DNA of 8,731 bases from Pseudomonadota bacterium (GTDB lineage Bacteria > Pseudomonadota > Alphaproteobacteria > Rhizobiales > Methylopilaceae). Below, piece by piece: positions 1-6,779 of the stretch. The stretch lies in assembly GCA_023389135.1 (NCBI GenBank), contig JAEWEX010000177.1:1-8731 (forward strand), in the 5' to 3' direction. Below the pieces are notes generated by a model. That model was not told the DNA's origin. It saw only the letters and a program-made list of their open reading frames with translations, and made no database searches. The position numbers and the translations under genes are program-made. How positions within the stretch are numbered: position 1 is the first letter of the stretch; each line of letters opens with the position of its first letter.

Positions 1-608
1 CCGCCGTCCAGCGCCATGTGGACGTCATGGACCGGGGAGTAGGGCTTCTCCTCGCCGTCGTTCACCCGACGCGGATCGCCCGGAACATGGTCCGGCGTGT
101 CCCAGCGCCCCACGGTGAGGTCGATGCCGCCTACGAAGGCGAGCGCATCGTCGATGCAGACGATCTTCTGGTGGTGCGCGGCGTAGATGGGGTGGAACGT
201 GTCGAGCCGGACGCTCAGCCGCTCGTGGTCCTGCCAGTCCGCGCCGAACAGCATGGGCGCGACGGCGCCGGGCGCATGGGCGACCGAGAAGCTCCACACC
301 AGGATGCGGATCTCGAGCCGGGGATGCGCCTCCACCAGCGAGCGCAGCAGCGGGCCGAGCGCCGGCGAGCCCTCGACATCCGGCCGCAGCCGGATGCGCC
401 CGTCGAAGTCCCAGCCCACGATGGTGATCGAGCGGCGGGCCTGCCGCAGCGCGTCGTCGAGCGCGCTGAAATAGGCCGCCGCATCCACCAGCATGGCCGC
501 ACGGTCCGCCCGCGCGGTCCGCCAGCAATTGCGCCCCGGGACGGTGATCGTGTCGCCGGGAGGATCGTCGGCCAGCCGCCGGGCGGCGGCGCGGAACGTC
601 GTGAACAT
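1..608 (-). CDS. Phospholipase D / cardiolipin synthase-like protein (C-terminus outside window)
   Basis: PLD-superfamily enzyme, likely a membrane-associated phosphatidyltransferase or phosphodiesterase acting on phospholipids; the exact substrate cannot be told. The frame is open from the ATG at 608 to the window edge (202 residues). Residues about 57-70 (RRSITIVGWDFDGRIRL) match the strand that opens PLD domains. The first HKD motif is complete: H146-x-K148-x4-D153, followed by G160-G161 and IDLTVGRWDT. Residues 194-199 (HDVHMA) match the segment that usually follows the first catalytic half. The second HKD motif should lie in the missing part. The start is supported by GGAAGG seven bases upstream of ATG. 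It lies 154 bp downstream of the IalB-family gene on the same strand, so co-transcription is possible but not shown. Family assignment is firm; the specific reaction is inferred. Confidence 0.93.
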   Translation of the reverse strand, partial: MFTTFRAAARRLADDPPGDTITVPGRNCWRTARADRAAMLVDAAAYFSALDDALRQARRSITIVGWDFDGRIRLRPDVEGSPALGPLLRSLVEAHPRLEIRILVWSFSVAHAPGAVAPMLFGADWQDHERLSVRLDTFHPIYAAHHQKIVCIDDALAFVGGIDLTVGRWDTPDHVPGDPRRVNDGEEKPYSPVHDVHMALDG

Positions 609-667
609 GGAGATGCCTTCCGTGGACCCTGGTCGGGGAAACCGCCGGCGGCCACGAAGGTTCCGGT

Positions 668-688
668 GCCGGACAAGGAACGTCCGGC
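668..688. repeat. Perfect 7-bp inverted repeat in the gap upstream of the PLD gene
   Basis: GCCGGAC (668-674) and GTCCGGC (682-688) form a hairpin with a 7-nt loop. Two further short palindromes follow, GCGGG-AA-CCCGC (692-703) and GGCGACGTCGCC (716-727). They fill the 154-bp gap between the IalB-family stop and the PLD start. None carries a T-tract, so they are not textbook intrinsic terminators. They may help end the upstream transcript or simply reflect high GC content. Confidence 0.4.
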
Positions 689-762
689 CATGCGGGAACC
701 CGCCCCCGGAACAGTGGCGACGTCGCCCCGCCGTCCACGGTCGTGTCAGCGATATGAAGGCG

Positions 763-1452
763 TCAACTTCCCGCCAGCGCGGACAGCCCTTCGGCCAGCC
801 CCTTCGCGCTGAGCGGCAACGTCACCGGCCGCCGGTCCAGCATGACGATGGTGGCCGTCAGCTTCTGCGCCTTGGAGAGCGTCTCCACGAAGTCCGGCGC
901 CAGCTTGGCGGTCGCCTGGCAGCGGCCGCGGCTGCATGTCTCGAACGGGATGGTGATCGGCTTCGGCGTTCCCGCCTCCATGGTGACCCCGCGGGTCAGC
1001 AGCACGCCGTCGGGGGTCTGCCAGATGCTGACCAGCCCGCCGTCGCCGTCCTTGGCGATGCGCCAGACGAACACGGCCGCGCGCGAATCCGCGCGGGCGA
1101 GCTGCTGCATGATCGAGCACTGGCTCGGCCCGCCCTGCGCGGCGCGGGTGCAGGCCAGCCGCCAGTCGCCGAAATCCTGCTGGCGGGTGACCTCGGCCTG
1201 TCCCGCGGGCGCGGCGGGTGCCGATGGCGCCGCCGGTGCGGCGGCGGGCGCCTGCCCCCGCGGCGCCGGCTGCGGGACGGGAGGGTTCTGCTGCGCCACC
1301 GAGATGGCGCCGCTGAACAGCGCGAACCCCAGCCCGGCGGCGATCACCAGCGCAATGCGCGTGCCCGCCATCAGGCCGCGCGACCGGCGGCGCGGCTCGA
1401 TGTCCCCGGCAAGAAACCTGTCGGCATCGAGTTGGGGGATCGGCGGTCGCAT
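763..1452 (-). CDS. IalB-family (invasion-associated locus B) protein with N-terminal membrane anchor
   Basis: A 229-residue cell-envelope protein of the IalB family, widespread in alphaproteobacteria and named for a Bartonella invasion factor; its biochemical role is unsettled. A short N-terminal segment ends in a basic patch (RRRSRG, about 21-26). A hydrophobic helix follows at about 30-52, then an Ala/Pro-rich linker (about 57-86) and the IalB core (about 92-229). The core starts with FGDWRLACT and has cysteines at 101 and 112 and a second pair at 173 and 178 (CSRGRC), as expected for periplasmic disulfides. The ATG at 1452 is preferred because GGAG lies nine bases upstream. An ATG at 1371 would give a more ordinary signal peptide (MAGTRIALVIAAG) but has no clear ribosome site. 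The frame stays open to 1536, but that extension runs through a hairpin and is unlikely to be coding. Anchored versus secreted form is undecided. Confidence 0.88.
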   Translation of the reverse strand: MRPPIPQLDADRFLAGDIEPRRRSRGLMAGTRIALVIAAGLGFALFSGAISVAQQNPPVPQPAPRGQAPAAAPAAPSAPAAPAGQAEVTRQQDFGDWRLACTRAAQGGPSQCSIMQQLARADSRAAVFVWRIAKDGDGGLVSIWQTPDGVLLTRGVTMEAGTPKPITIPFETCSRGRCQATAKLAPDFVETLSKAQKLTATIVMLDRRPVTLPLSAKGLAEGLSALAGS

Positions 1453-1502
1453 GGAAGTGCACTCCAGGGCTCCGGGACTGCCCCGTGGCAAGAACAGCCC
1501 AT

Positions 1503-1523
1503 GACGGGATTCGAACTCCCGTC
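1503..1523. repeat. Perfect 7-bp hairpin resembling a tRNA T-arm, upstream of the IalB-family gene
   Basis: GACGGGA (1503-1509) and TCCCGTC (1517-1523) flank a 7-nt loop. On the plus strand the loop reads TTCGAAC, which fits the T-loop consensus, but the closing pair is A-T instead of G-C. No D-arm, anticodon arm, matching acceptor stem or CCA end could be found on either strand. It lies in the probable 5' leader of the IalB-family gene. It may be a leader hairpin, a protein site or a tRNA relic. Confidence 0.4.
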
Positions 1524-1540
1524 CATATCGAAGCATAGCG

Positions 1541-1577
1541 CAAACAAACGGGCCGGTCGATGCTCTCGACCGGCCCG
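1541..1577 (-). terminator. Intrinsic (Rho-independent) terminator of the autotransporter gene
   Basis: A perfect 12-bp stem pairs CGGGCCGGTCGA (1549-1560) with TCGACCGGCCCG (1566-1577) around a 5-nt loop. Read on the minus strand it is followed at once by TTTGTTT (1548-1542). It begins 21 bases after the autotransporter stop codon. This is a classic intrinsic terminator and should separate the autotransporter transcript from the IalB-family and PLD genes. Confidence 0.92.
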
Positions 1578-1598
1578 CGGATATTTCGTGACGGCGCG

Positions 1599-4500
1599 TC
1601 AGAAGCCGAGGCGGACGCCGGCGGAGGCCCCGTAGGAGGTGAACTCGTCGCCGAACTTGCCGTTGGCCGAGACGAAGCCCGACAGCCCGTTGCTGAGGCT
1701 CTTCACCGTGGCGGTGGCGGCGACCTCGCCGAACACGCCCTCGATGTCGTCCTCGGCCGTGAAGGTCGAGCCGCCGGCCGTGACCACCACGGTGTTGGAG
1801 TCCTCGAACTCGTTCCAGACCTTGCCCAGCAGCGACAGTTCGGTCACGGCCGATCCGGTCAGGAACGAGGTGCCGACCCGGGCGCCGGCGCCCGCGCGGA
1901 TGCTGGTGCCGTCGTCGAACGACACCGTGCCCTGGAAGGCGTCGAAGTCGTCGACCTCGGTGTGGACGTAGGCCGCCGACAGGATCGGCTCCAGGAACGC
2001 CGCGCCCATATACATGCGGTAGCCGGTGTTGGCGGCGACGCCGATGCTGCCGACATCCGCCTGCACCTTCTCGCCCGCGAACTCGTAGTTGGCGTCGAGG
2101 AAGTCGCCCTTCACCGTGACGTCGGCATAGAAGCCGCCATTGTTGTAGGCCGCATAGGCGCCGACCGTGCCGCCCTGGTAGTCGGCGTCGGTGCCGACCA
2201 GGGAGAAGTCCAGGTCGGAGGTGACATAGCCGCCGAAGATGCCGATGCGGAAGTCGCTGTCGGCCCCGCCCGGCTTGAAGTCCGCGCCGCCCAGGATCGA
2301 GTAGATGTTCTGGTCCGAGCCGGTGTCCACGGTGGCCGCGGGGTCCTCCAGCGTGACCGTCGTGTCACGCTCGACCCACGAGCCGGAGCCCTTGATCCAC
2401 AGGGCGCTGCGCGGCCCGGCGGGGGCGGCCGTCTCGACCGGGAGAGCCTCCATCGGCAGGTCGGCGCCACCGCCGCCCGGGCCCTGGAACTGGCCGCCAT
2501 AGATGTGGTCTTCGACGACGCTCAGGGTCTCGTAGAAGATGGTCTGGGCGCCGGTGATCAGGCCCGGTGCGTTGAGCGCGCCGGGACCGGCGGTCGCGAC
2601 CAGCTCGAACTCCTCGCGACCGGTGTCGTTCTGCAGGTACCAGGCAAGCAGGCCGTCCTCGATGAAGGGCACGTCGCCCATCTCGATGTAGTGGTCGGAC
2701 ATGGACGAGATTTTGAAGGCGCTGTCGGCCGGCAAGGTCTCGTCGTCGTCATAGTCCACGACGTCGATCTCGTCCCCGAACTGGGCGTGCCCGCCGCCGA
2801 TCTTGCGGAAGATCATTTCGGTCTGGCCGGTGATCTCGCCGTCGCGGATGCGCAGCAGGTCGGCTTCGAGGTCGTCGAAGTCGACATCCATGGCGACATG
2901 GCCGCCGCCGTGGAAGTTGCCGCGGACGGTGGTGCGGTCGTCGTCTCCGCCATCCACCATGGACAGGATGCCCATGGAATGCATGTGGAAGTCGTTGACC
3001 TCGAACTCGGTGTCCTCGTCGTTCCAGCCCTGGAAGGCGGTCTGGATCCAGCCGTGGTTGTTGATGGCGTCATTGCGGCTGCCGCTCAGCTCGTTGTCGC
3101 CCTGCACGAACCACGCGCCGTAGTTGTCGATGGTGTTGCCGATGCCGGTGGAGAAGCTGCCGTTGCGGCCGTCCAGGTTGATGCGGCCGGCCATGAAGCC
3201 GGTGTTGAGCACGCGCGTCGCGCCGCCGTCGTCGGTGCGCATCAGGTGGTCCTCGGCGGCGTCCTCGTAGTCCGACAGGCCGGCGATGGTACCGGTGCCG
3301 TAGCGCACGTACTCGCCAAAGCCCATGAGGTCGGTCTCGAGCGTATCGAGGCTGAGGCCCGGCATGGTGAACTGGCTGGCCTCGGGCATGCTCCAGGGGC
3401 CGTAGGAAAAGCCCTCCAGGCGGCGGCTGGCCATCACGCCGTCATTGACGACGTTGTTGGCCGGTGCGAGCAGCATGCCGTTGCTGGTGCTGTCGTCGAT
3501 GCGGATCACCGCCTGCCACTGGCTGTCGCCGTCGCCGATGATCACGCCGCCGCGGGCGTTGACGATGTCGACCGTGCGCGCATCGTCGATCTGGATGGCG
3601 GAATCGCCGCCGACGATCCAGCCGCCCTTGGAGGTGGTCACGCCGTCCGTGATCGCGCCGTTGCGGACGAACACGCCGCCGCCGAAGCCGTCTTCGCGGT
3701 CGACCTCCTGAATGTTGATGGCGTCGCCGTAGAGACCGCGGATCAGGCCGCCATCGTTGCGGACGATGACGTTGCCTTCGTAGACATCGTTGACGTTCAC
3801 GCCCTCGTCGCCGCCGAAGATCGTGCCGCGGCGGTTCTCGACGATGACGCTGCCGTCCATGTCGTCGAGATCGATGCCGTCGTCATCGCCCCAGATCACG
3901 CCGCCGAGTTCCGTGCCGGCGGCGTTGGCGCCGATACCGTTGGCGATGAAGAACGCCACGCGGCTCTCGTCGCCATAGCCGCTCGTCTGCAGGCCCTTGT
4001 AGTCGGCGATGTCGCCGCCGTCGGCCTCCTCGACATGCACGCCGTCATTGTCGATGCCGACGATCACGCCCGCCTGGTTGCTGATGGCGACCAGGTCGTT
4101 GACGTCGTCGATCTGGACGCCGTTGTCGTCGCCCCAGATGCCGGTGGTGTAGCCGCCCTTCAGGAAGCCGCCGAGCAGGCCGCCGCCGACGCCGTCGAAC
4201 ACGCGGTCGTCGAGCTGGCTGAGGTCGATGGAGCCGAAGCGGGTGTTCTGGTTGTTGATGAAGACGTTGCCGTCGGCGAAGCGGATGTCGATGCCGTCAT
4301 CGTCGACGCCGGCGATCAGGCCGCCGGAGAAGTCCTGGCCGTCCGAGACATAGCCGTTGTTGTTGACCACGACGTCGCCGTCCCAGACGTCGTCGATGTA
4401 CAGGCCGTCATCGGCGCCGGCGATGACGCCGCCGCCGAGCTTGGTCTCCACCTTGTCCTTGGTGACATAGCCGGCGCTGTTGTTGACCTCGACCGCGACG

Positions 4501-5678
4501 CCTGCGACAGCGGCATCGCCGGAGATCTCCTCGATCCGCAGGCCGTCCTCGGTCAGGCCCGCGATTGTGCCGCCGGCGTTGTTGACCTGGACATAGTCCT
4601 CGAAGTCGATGAACGAGCCGATATCGCCGATGGTGGACTGATAGCTGTGGTTGTTGAAGACGGTGCTGCCCTGAGCCCCGCCCGTGCTGGTCACGCGCAG
4701 GCCCGCGCCGCCCTCGCCTTCCAGGTGACCCCAGTTCGTGACCGTGGTGTTGCCGTCGGCGTCGACGAACGCGCCGTTGGCGCCGCCGACGATGTTGGAG
4801 GTGGCGCCGAGCACGATGTCGGCCGTCCCGGTCGCCGCGCCTGCCGACACGCCGCCGTCGAAGCCGACATGAAGGCCGTTGCCGGCGACGTCGATCGAGC
4901 CGGCGAAGTCGATATCGGCCTCGCTGGACTGAAGAACCCAGATGCCGTGGTCACCGGTGTCGTTGCCGCCGGTCAGAGCCACGCCGTCATCGACCGTGAC
5001 GCCGACGATGCCGCCGGCGAGCACCACGACCTCGGACTTGGTGCCGGTGTACGTCCCGTCCATCAGGTTCATGGTGACCGTGCCGCCGCCGGTCGCCTGC
5101 GCGTCGATCGCTTCGCCCATGTTGGTTCCGGCGGTCACATTGCCGGACAGGTTCATGAGGATGTAGCCGTCGGAGGTCGCGGTCCGCAGCCGCATGCCGT
5201 CCTGGCTGCCGGTGCCGCCCGTGATCACGGTGTCCGTCTCGGCGCTGAAGTCGATGAAGCCGCCCGACGTCACGATGTTGAAGCCGTGAGTGGTACCGCC
5301 GCTGACCTTCGCGGCATCGAGACCATTGTCCGCGCCATACACGTCGACCCAGACATTCTTGCTGGTGCCGAGATTGATGCCGCCAACCTCGTTGGTGCCC
5401 GGATGGACGTAGATGCGGCGATCGACCACGACGCCCACTTCGCTGTAGCCGTCCTCGGTGCCGCCGGGGTTGCAGTTGACGTCGTTGCCGGTGAGCGAGC
5501 AGTCCGCCAGCGCCTGCCGCGGCATGGCCACCATGCCGCCCAGCGCGACCACGACGCCAGCCGTCAGCGCGGTTCCGGCCATGAGCCAGCTCTTCCGCGG
5601 CTTCGGCGAGACCACGACGCGAAAAGTCTTGCGGGCCTTGGGCGCAGTAGCGTTCTTGCGCGACTTCATCCTGCTCAT
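1599..5678 (-). CDS. Autotransporter (type Va secretion) with Asp-rich beta-helical passenger
   Basis: A 1359-residue surface protein that should export its own passenger across the outer membrane. The extended basic signal peptide runs over residues 1-58: two clusters of Lys/Arg, a hydrophobic core (about 32-50), and cleavage after RQALA. Mature Cys60 and Cys69 (CSLTGNDVNC) are the only cysteines seen. The passenger (about 59-1085) is Gly/Asp/Asn/Val-rich beta-solenoid; residues 369-729 hold about ten similar rungs. Residues about 924-960 (MDVDFDDLEADLLRI and following) look like the autochaperone junction. The beta-barrel (about 1090-1359) starts near ALWIKGSGSW and ends LGF-stop, the terminal Phe expected of outer-membrane proteins. 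No protease triad or pertactin-type RGD was recognised, so the role (adhesion, biofilm, surface coat) is open. The ATG at 5678 is chosen because the signal peptide then begins properly and GGGGA lies six bases upstream; the frame is open to 5774 but that part has no ribosome site. Confidence 0.95.
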   Translation of the reverse strand: MSRMKSRKNATAPKARKTFRVVVSPKPRKSWLMAGTALTAGVVVALGGMVAMPRQALADCSLTGNDVNCNPGGTEDGYSEVGVVVDRRIYVHPGTNEVGGINLGTSKNVWVDVYGADNGLDAAKVSGGTTHGFNIVTSGGFIDFSAETDTVITGGTGSQDGMRLRTATSDGYILMNLSGNVTAGTNMGEAIDAQATGGGTVTMNLMDGTYTGTKSEVVVLAGGIVGVTVDDGVALTGGNDTGDHGIWVLQSSEADIDFAGSIDVAGNGLHVGFDGGVSAGAATGTADIVLGATSNIVGGANGAFVDADGNTTVTNWGHLEGEGGAGLRVTSTGGAQGSTVFNNHSYQSTIGDIGSFIDFEDYVQVNNAGGTIAGLTEDGLRIEEISGDAAVAGVAVEVNNSAGYVTKDKVETKLGGGVIAGADDGLYIDDVWDGDVVVNNNGYVSDGQDFSGGLIAGVDDDGIDIRFADGNVFINNQNTRFGSIDLSQLDDRVFDGVGGGLLGGFLKGGYTTGIWGDDNGVQIDDVNDLVAISNQAGVIVGIDNDGVHVEEADGGDIADYKGLQTSGYGDESRVAFFIANGIGANAAGTELGGVIWGDDDGIDLDDMDGSVIVENRRGTIFGGDEGVNVNDVYEGNVIVRNDGGLIRGLYGDAINIQEVDREDGFGGGVFVRNGAITDGVTTSKGGWIVGGDSAIQIDDARTVDIVNARGGVIIGDGDSQWQAVIRIDDSTSNGMLLAPANNVVNDGVMASRRLEGFSYGPWSMPEASQFTMPGLSLDTLETDLMGFGEYVRYGTGTIAGLSDYEDAAEDHLMRTDDGGATRVLNTGFMAGRINLDGRNGSFSTGIGNTIDNYGAWFVQGDNELSGSRNDAINNHGWIQTAFQGWNDEDTEFEVNDFHMHSMGILSMVDGGDDDRTTVRGNFHGGGHVAMDVDFDDLEADLLRIRDGEITGQTEMIFRKIGGGHAQFGDEIDVVDYDDDETLPADSAFKISSMSDHYIEMGDVPFIEDGLLAWYLQNDTGREEFELVATAGPGALNAPGLITGAQTIFYETLSVVEDHIYGGQFQGPGGGGADLPMEALPVETAAPAGPRSALWIKGSGSWVERDTTVTLEDPAATVDTGSDQNIYSILGGADFKPGGADSDFRIGIFGGYVTSDLDFSLVGTDADYQGGTVGAYAAYNNGGFYADVTVKGDFLDANYEFAGEKVQADVGSIGVAANTGYRMYMGAAFLEPILSAAYVHTEVDDFDAFQGTVSFDDGTSIRAGAGARVGTSFLTGSAVTELSLLGKVWNEFEDSNTVVVTAGGSTFTAEDDIEGVFGEVAATATVKSLSNGLSGFVSANGKFGDEFTSYGASAGVRLGF
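3492..4574 (-). repeat. Ten degenerate Asp-rich beta-helix rungs in the autotransporter passenger
   Basis: Protein residues about 369-729 repeat a degenerate unit of roughly 26-45 residues whose core reads G-x-I-x-G-x-D-D-G-[IVL]-x-[IV]-x-[DE]-[DVA], often followed by G-x-V-x-V-x-N-x-x-G. Examples are GGVIAGADDGLYIDDV, GGLIAGVDDDGIDIRF, GGVIWGDDDGIDLDDM and GTIFGGDEGVNVNDV. The alternating hydrophobic pattern with Asn/Gly at the turns is what a right-handed beta-helix needs. The stacked acidic pairs would form an Asp ladder along one face, which could bind divalent cations (inference). Confidence 0.75.
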
Positions 5679-5786
5679 GCTCGATCCCCGAAACTGACGG
5701 TAGGCACCGGGTGCCGCCGATCCCCAAAACATGTTGCGAGCGCCGCCATGGCGCGCCGCTTTCGCAGCCGACACAGCCGCCGATGC

Positions 5787-5815
5787 GATTCCTTAGCGAG
5801 ACTCCTGACTGTCAA
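5787..5815 (-). promoter_or_regulatory. Candidate sigma-70 promoter for the autotransporter gene
   Basis: On the minus strand a perfect -35 hexamer TTGACA lies at 5815-5810. With 17-bp spacing the -10 would be GGAATC (5792-5787), a poor match. Alphaproteobacterial promoters often rely on a strong -35, so this is plausible. It would give a leader of about 100 nt before the ATG at 5678. Confidence 0.38.
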
Positions 5816-5883
5816 CAAGCGCCGTTTACTTCGATGAAATGCGCAACGTGAATCTCGTTATTGGCGCGATGCGTATTGAAAAC

Positions 5884-5906
5884 GTCTCAATATACAATTT
5901 TGAGAC
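5884..5906. promoter_or_regulatory. 23-bp operator-like palindrome between the divergent genes
   Basis: GTCTCAA (5884-5890) and TTGAGAC (5900-5906) are perfect 7-bp arms around an AT-rich 9-bp centre. Two inner pairs also match, so 9 of 11 opposed positions are symmetric. Size and AT-rich centre fit a dimeric HTH binding site; serine-recombinase crossover sites are also about 26-bp imperfect palindromes. It sits about 25 bp upstream of the candidate plus-strand -35 and about 70 bp upstream of the candidate autotransporter -35. The adjacent recombinase-like HTH protein is the obvious candidate ligand, which is inference. There is no T-tract suggesting a terminator. Confidence 0.62.
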
Positions 5907-5917
5907 ACCAACTCGCG

Positions 5918-5942
5918 CGAGCATTTTGCTGTTGCATGCTCG
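5918..5942. repeat. 7-bp inverted repeat overlapping the plus-strand -35
   Basis: CGAGCAT (5918-5924) and ATGCTCG (5936-5942) are perfect arms with an 11-nt spacer. The right arm overlaps the candidate -35 TTGCAT. The left arm overlaps a small palindrome CTCGCGCGAG (5912-5921). Its position suits an operator that would block the plus-strand promoter; a chance repeat is possible. Confidence 0.4.
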
Positions 5943-5960
5943 TGTCAGATTTTCTATAAA
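5932..5960 (+). promoter_or_regulatory. Candidate sigma-70 promoter for the recombinase-like/methyltransferase operon
   Basis: A -10 hexamer TATAAA (5955-5960, one mismatch to consensus) lies exactly 17 bp after TTGCAT (5932-5937, matching the conserved TTG). It is the best plus-strand promoter in the AT-rich core. Transcription would start near 5967, giving a leader of about 200 nt before the ATG at 6168. Confidence 0.45.
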
Positions 5961-6167
5961 ACCCGTCGAACAACGGGGAATTGATCGGGTTGAGGGGCTC
6001 CGGTCGATCTCCGTCGAAGCGAAAAGCGGCCGGCGATGCGGCGCCCCGTCGATCGGACCGAATTCTGCGACAGCCCCTGGAAGCGAAAGCCGATCCATGT
6101 TGCCGGCGCGCCACAGTCAGCGCGATGGCCCCAGGCGCTCGGCATCGCAGATTGGGGGCTGAGGAAA

Positions 6168-6779
6168 ATGCGAATCGGATATCTCCGCGGCGACGGCGGC
6201 GAGGACGAGATCCTCAAGGCTGTCGCCTCCCTGGAATCCGCCGGCTGCGCGCGCGTCACGATCGATTCCCGGTCCAGGCGGCAACCCGGCGTGAACCCCG
6301 CCTTCTCGGCGCTGGTGGCGCGCCTGCAGCCGGAGGACACGCTGGTCGTGCCCGGCCTCGACCACCTCGCCCACACGCTCGGGCAGCTGCTGGAACGGCT
6401 GGACGCGGTGCTGGCCCGCGGCATCGCGCTGGAGACGCTGTCCGGGGAACTCGACGCCGGCCATCCGGGCCTCGGCCGGACCGTACGGGCGCTCCAGACC
6501 TTCGCCATCCGCAACCGCGCCTTGCACGCGGCGCCCGGGGAACACGGTCTCCGGCCACATCCGGGCCGCCCGCGCCGGCTTCCGGCCGACGAGGTCGCCT
6601 GGGCCCGCCAGCAGCTGGCGGGCGGCCAGCGGTCGGTCTCCGAGATCGCGCACGAGCTGGGCGTCTCGCGCGCAACGCTCTATCGCAGCCTCAGGCAGCA
6701 GGCGGGGGGCGGCATTGCCCACGAGGCCGGCTCCGGCCTCGCCACGCACGCCCCTTCCTTCAAGGACCAGATGGGATGA
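6168..6779 (+). CDS. Serine-recombinase-like DNA-binding protein with degenerate catalytic site and Hin-type HTH
   Basis: A 203-residue protein with the resolvase/invertase fold. The N-terminal domain (about 1-95) starts IGYLRGDGG, parallel to IGYARVST in active enzymes, and contains EDTLVVPGLDHLAHTL (56-71), parallel to GDTLVVxRLDRLGR. Residues 134-178 (GRPRRLPADEVAWARQ, then SVSEIAHELGVSRATLYRSL) form a HTH_7/Hin-type DNA-binding domain. By alignment by eye the nucleophilic Ser is replaced (Asp9), the active-site Arg before Pro is Asn43, and the two Arg of LDRLGR are His66 and His69; Tyr5, Arg7 and Asp65 remain. Strand exchange is therefore unlikely and a role as transcriptional regulator is inferred. 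The ATG at 6168 fits the family N-terminus; GAGG lies three bases upstream, which is close. The stop overlaps the methyltransferase start (ATGA). It is transcribed divergently from the autotransporter. Confidence 0.88.
   Translation: MRIGYLRGDGGEDEILKAVASLESAGCARVTIDSRSRRQPGVNPAFSALVARLQPEDTLVVPGLDHLAHTLGQLLERLDAVLARGIALETLSGELDAGHPGLGRTVRALQTFAIRNRALHAAPGEHGLRPHPGRPRRLPADEVAWARQQLAGGQRSVSEIAHELGVSRATLYRSLRQQAGGGIAHEAGSGLATHAPSFKDQMG

Larger units (their letters stand above)
5679..6167. other. Divergent intergenic control region with AT-rich core
   Basis: This 489-bp stretch separates the autotransporter (minus) from the recombinase-like gene (plus). About 5805-5975 is clearly AT-richer than the rest of the window and holds the candidate promoters and inverted repeats listed separately. 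The segment 5976-6167 returns to high GC and would be the long leader of the plus-strand operon; it contains GAAGCGAAA twice (near 6016 and 6079). Short frames here (for example 5839-6162 plus, 5826-6098 minus) lack ribosome sites and protein-like composition and were not called. Confidence 0.8.

Noticed and set aside
1449..1530. A complete tRNA around the T-arm-like hairpin
   Set aside because: A weak acceptor-like pairing (GCATGGA with TCCATAT, one mismatch and one wobble) exists on the plus strand, but no D-arm or anticodon arm forms, there is no CCA, and it would overlap the IalB-family start.
746..1543. A 265-codon minus-strand frame overlapping the IalB-family gene
   Set aside because: Arg/Ala/Gly-rich shadow without a recognisable domain; the other frame shows the IalB core with paired cysteines.
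493..1635. A 380-codon plus-strand frame over the PLD and IalB region
   Set aside because: Arg-rich low-complexity translation with no ribosome site or domain; both genes are clearly on the minus strand.
5679..5774. N-terminal extension of the autotransporter to the ATG at 5774
   Set aside because: It would put 32 non-conserved residues before a complete extended signal peptide and lacks a ribosome site; it more likely belongs to the untranslated leader.
1560..5837. A 1425-codon open frame on the plus strand, antisense to the whole autotransporter gene
   Set aside because: Its codons lie in exact antiparallel register with the autotransporter codons, so stops would need TTA, CTA or TCA in the sense gene, which are rare here. 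Its Ala/Val/Asp-rich sequence is the complement of Gly/Asp/Val codons and shows no domain.
5839..6162. A 107-codon plus-strand small gene in the divergent region
   Set aside because: No ribosome site, no domain, and it spans the AT-rich promoter core and the candidate operators.
6168..6779. An active DNA invertase flipping the 23-bp palindrome region as a phase-variation switch
   Set aside because: The active-site serine and arginines appear replaced, and only one palindrome was found; inversion would need two crossover sites in opposite orientation.
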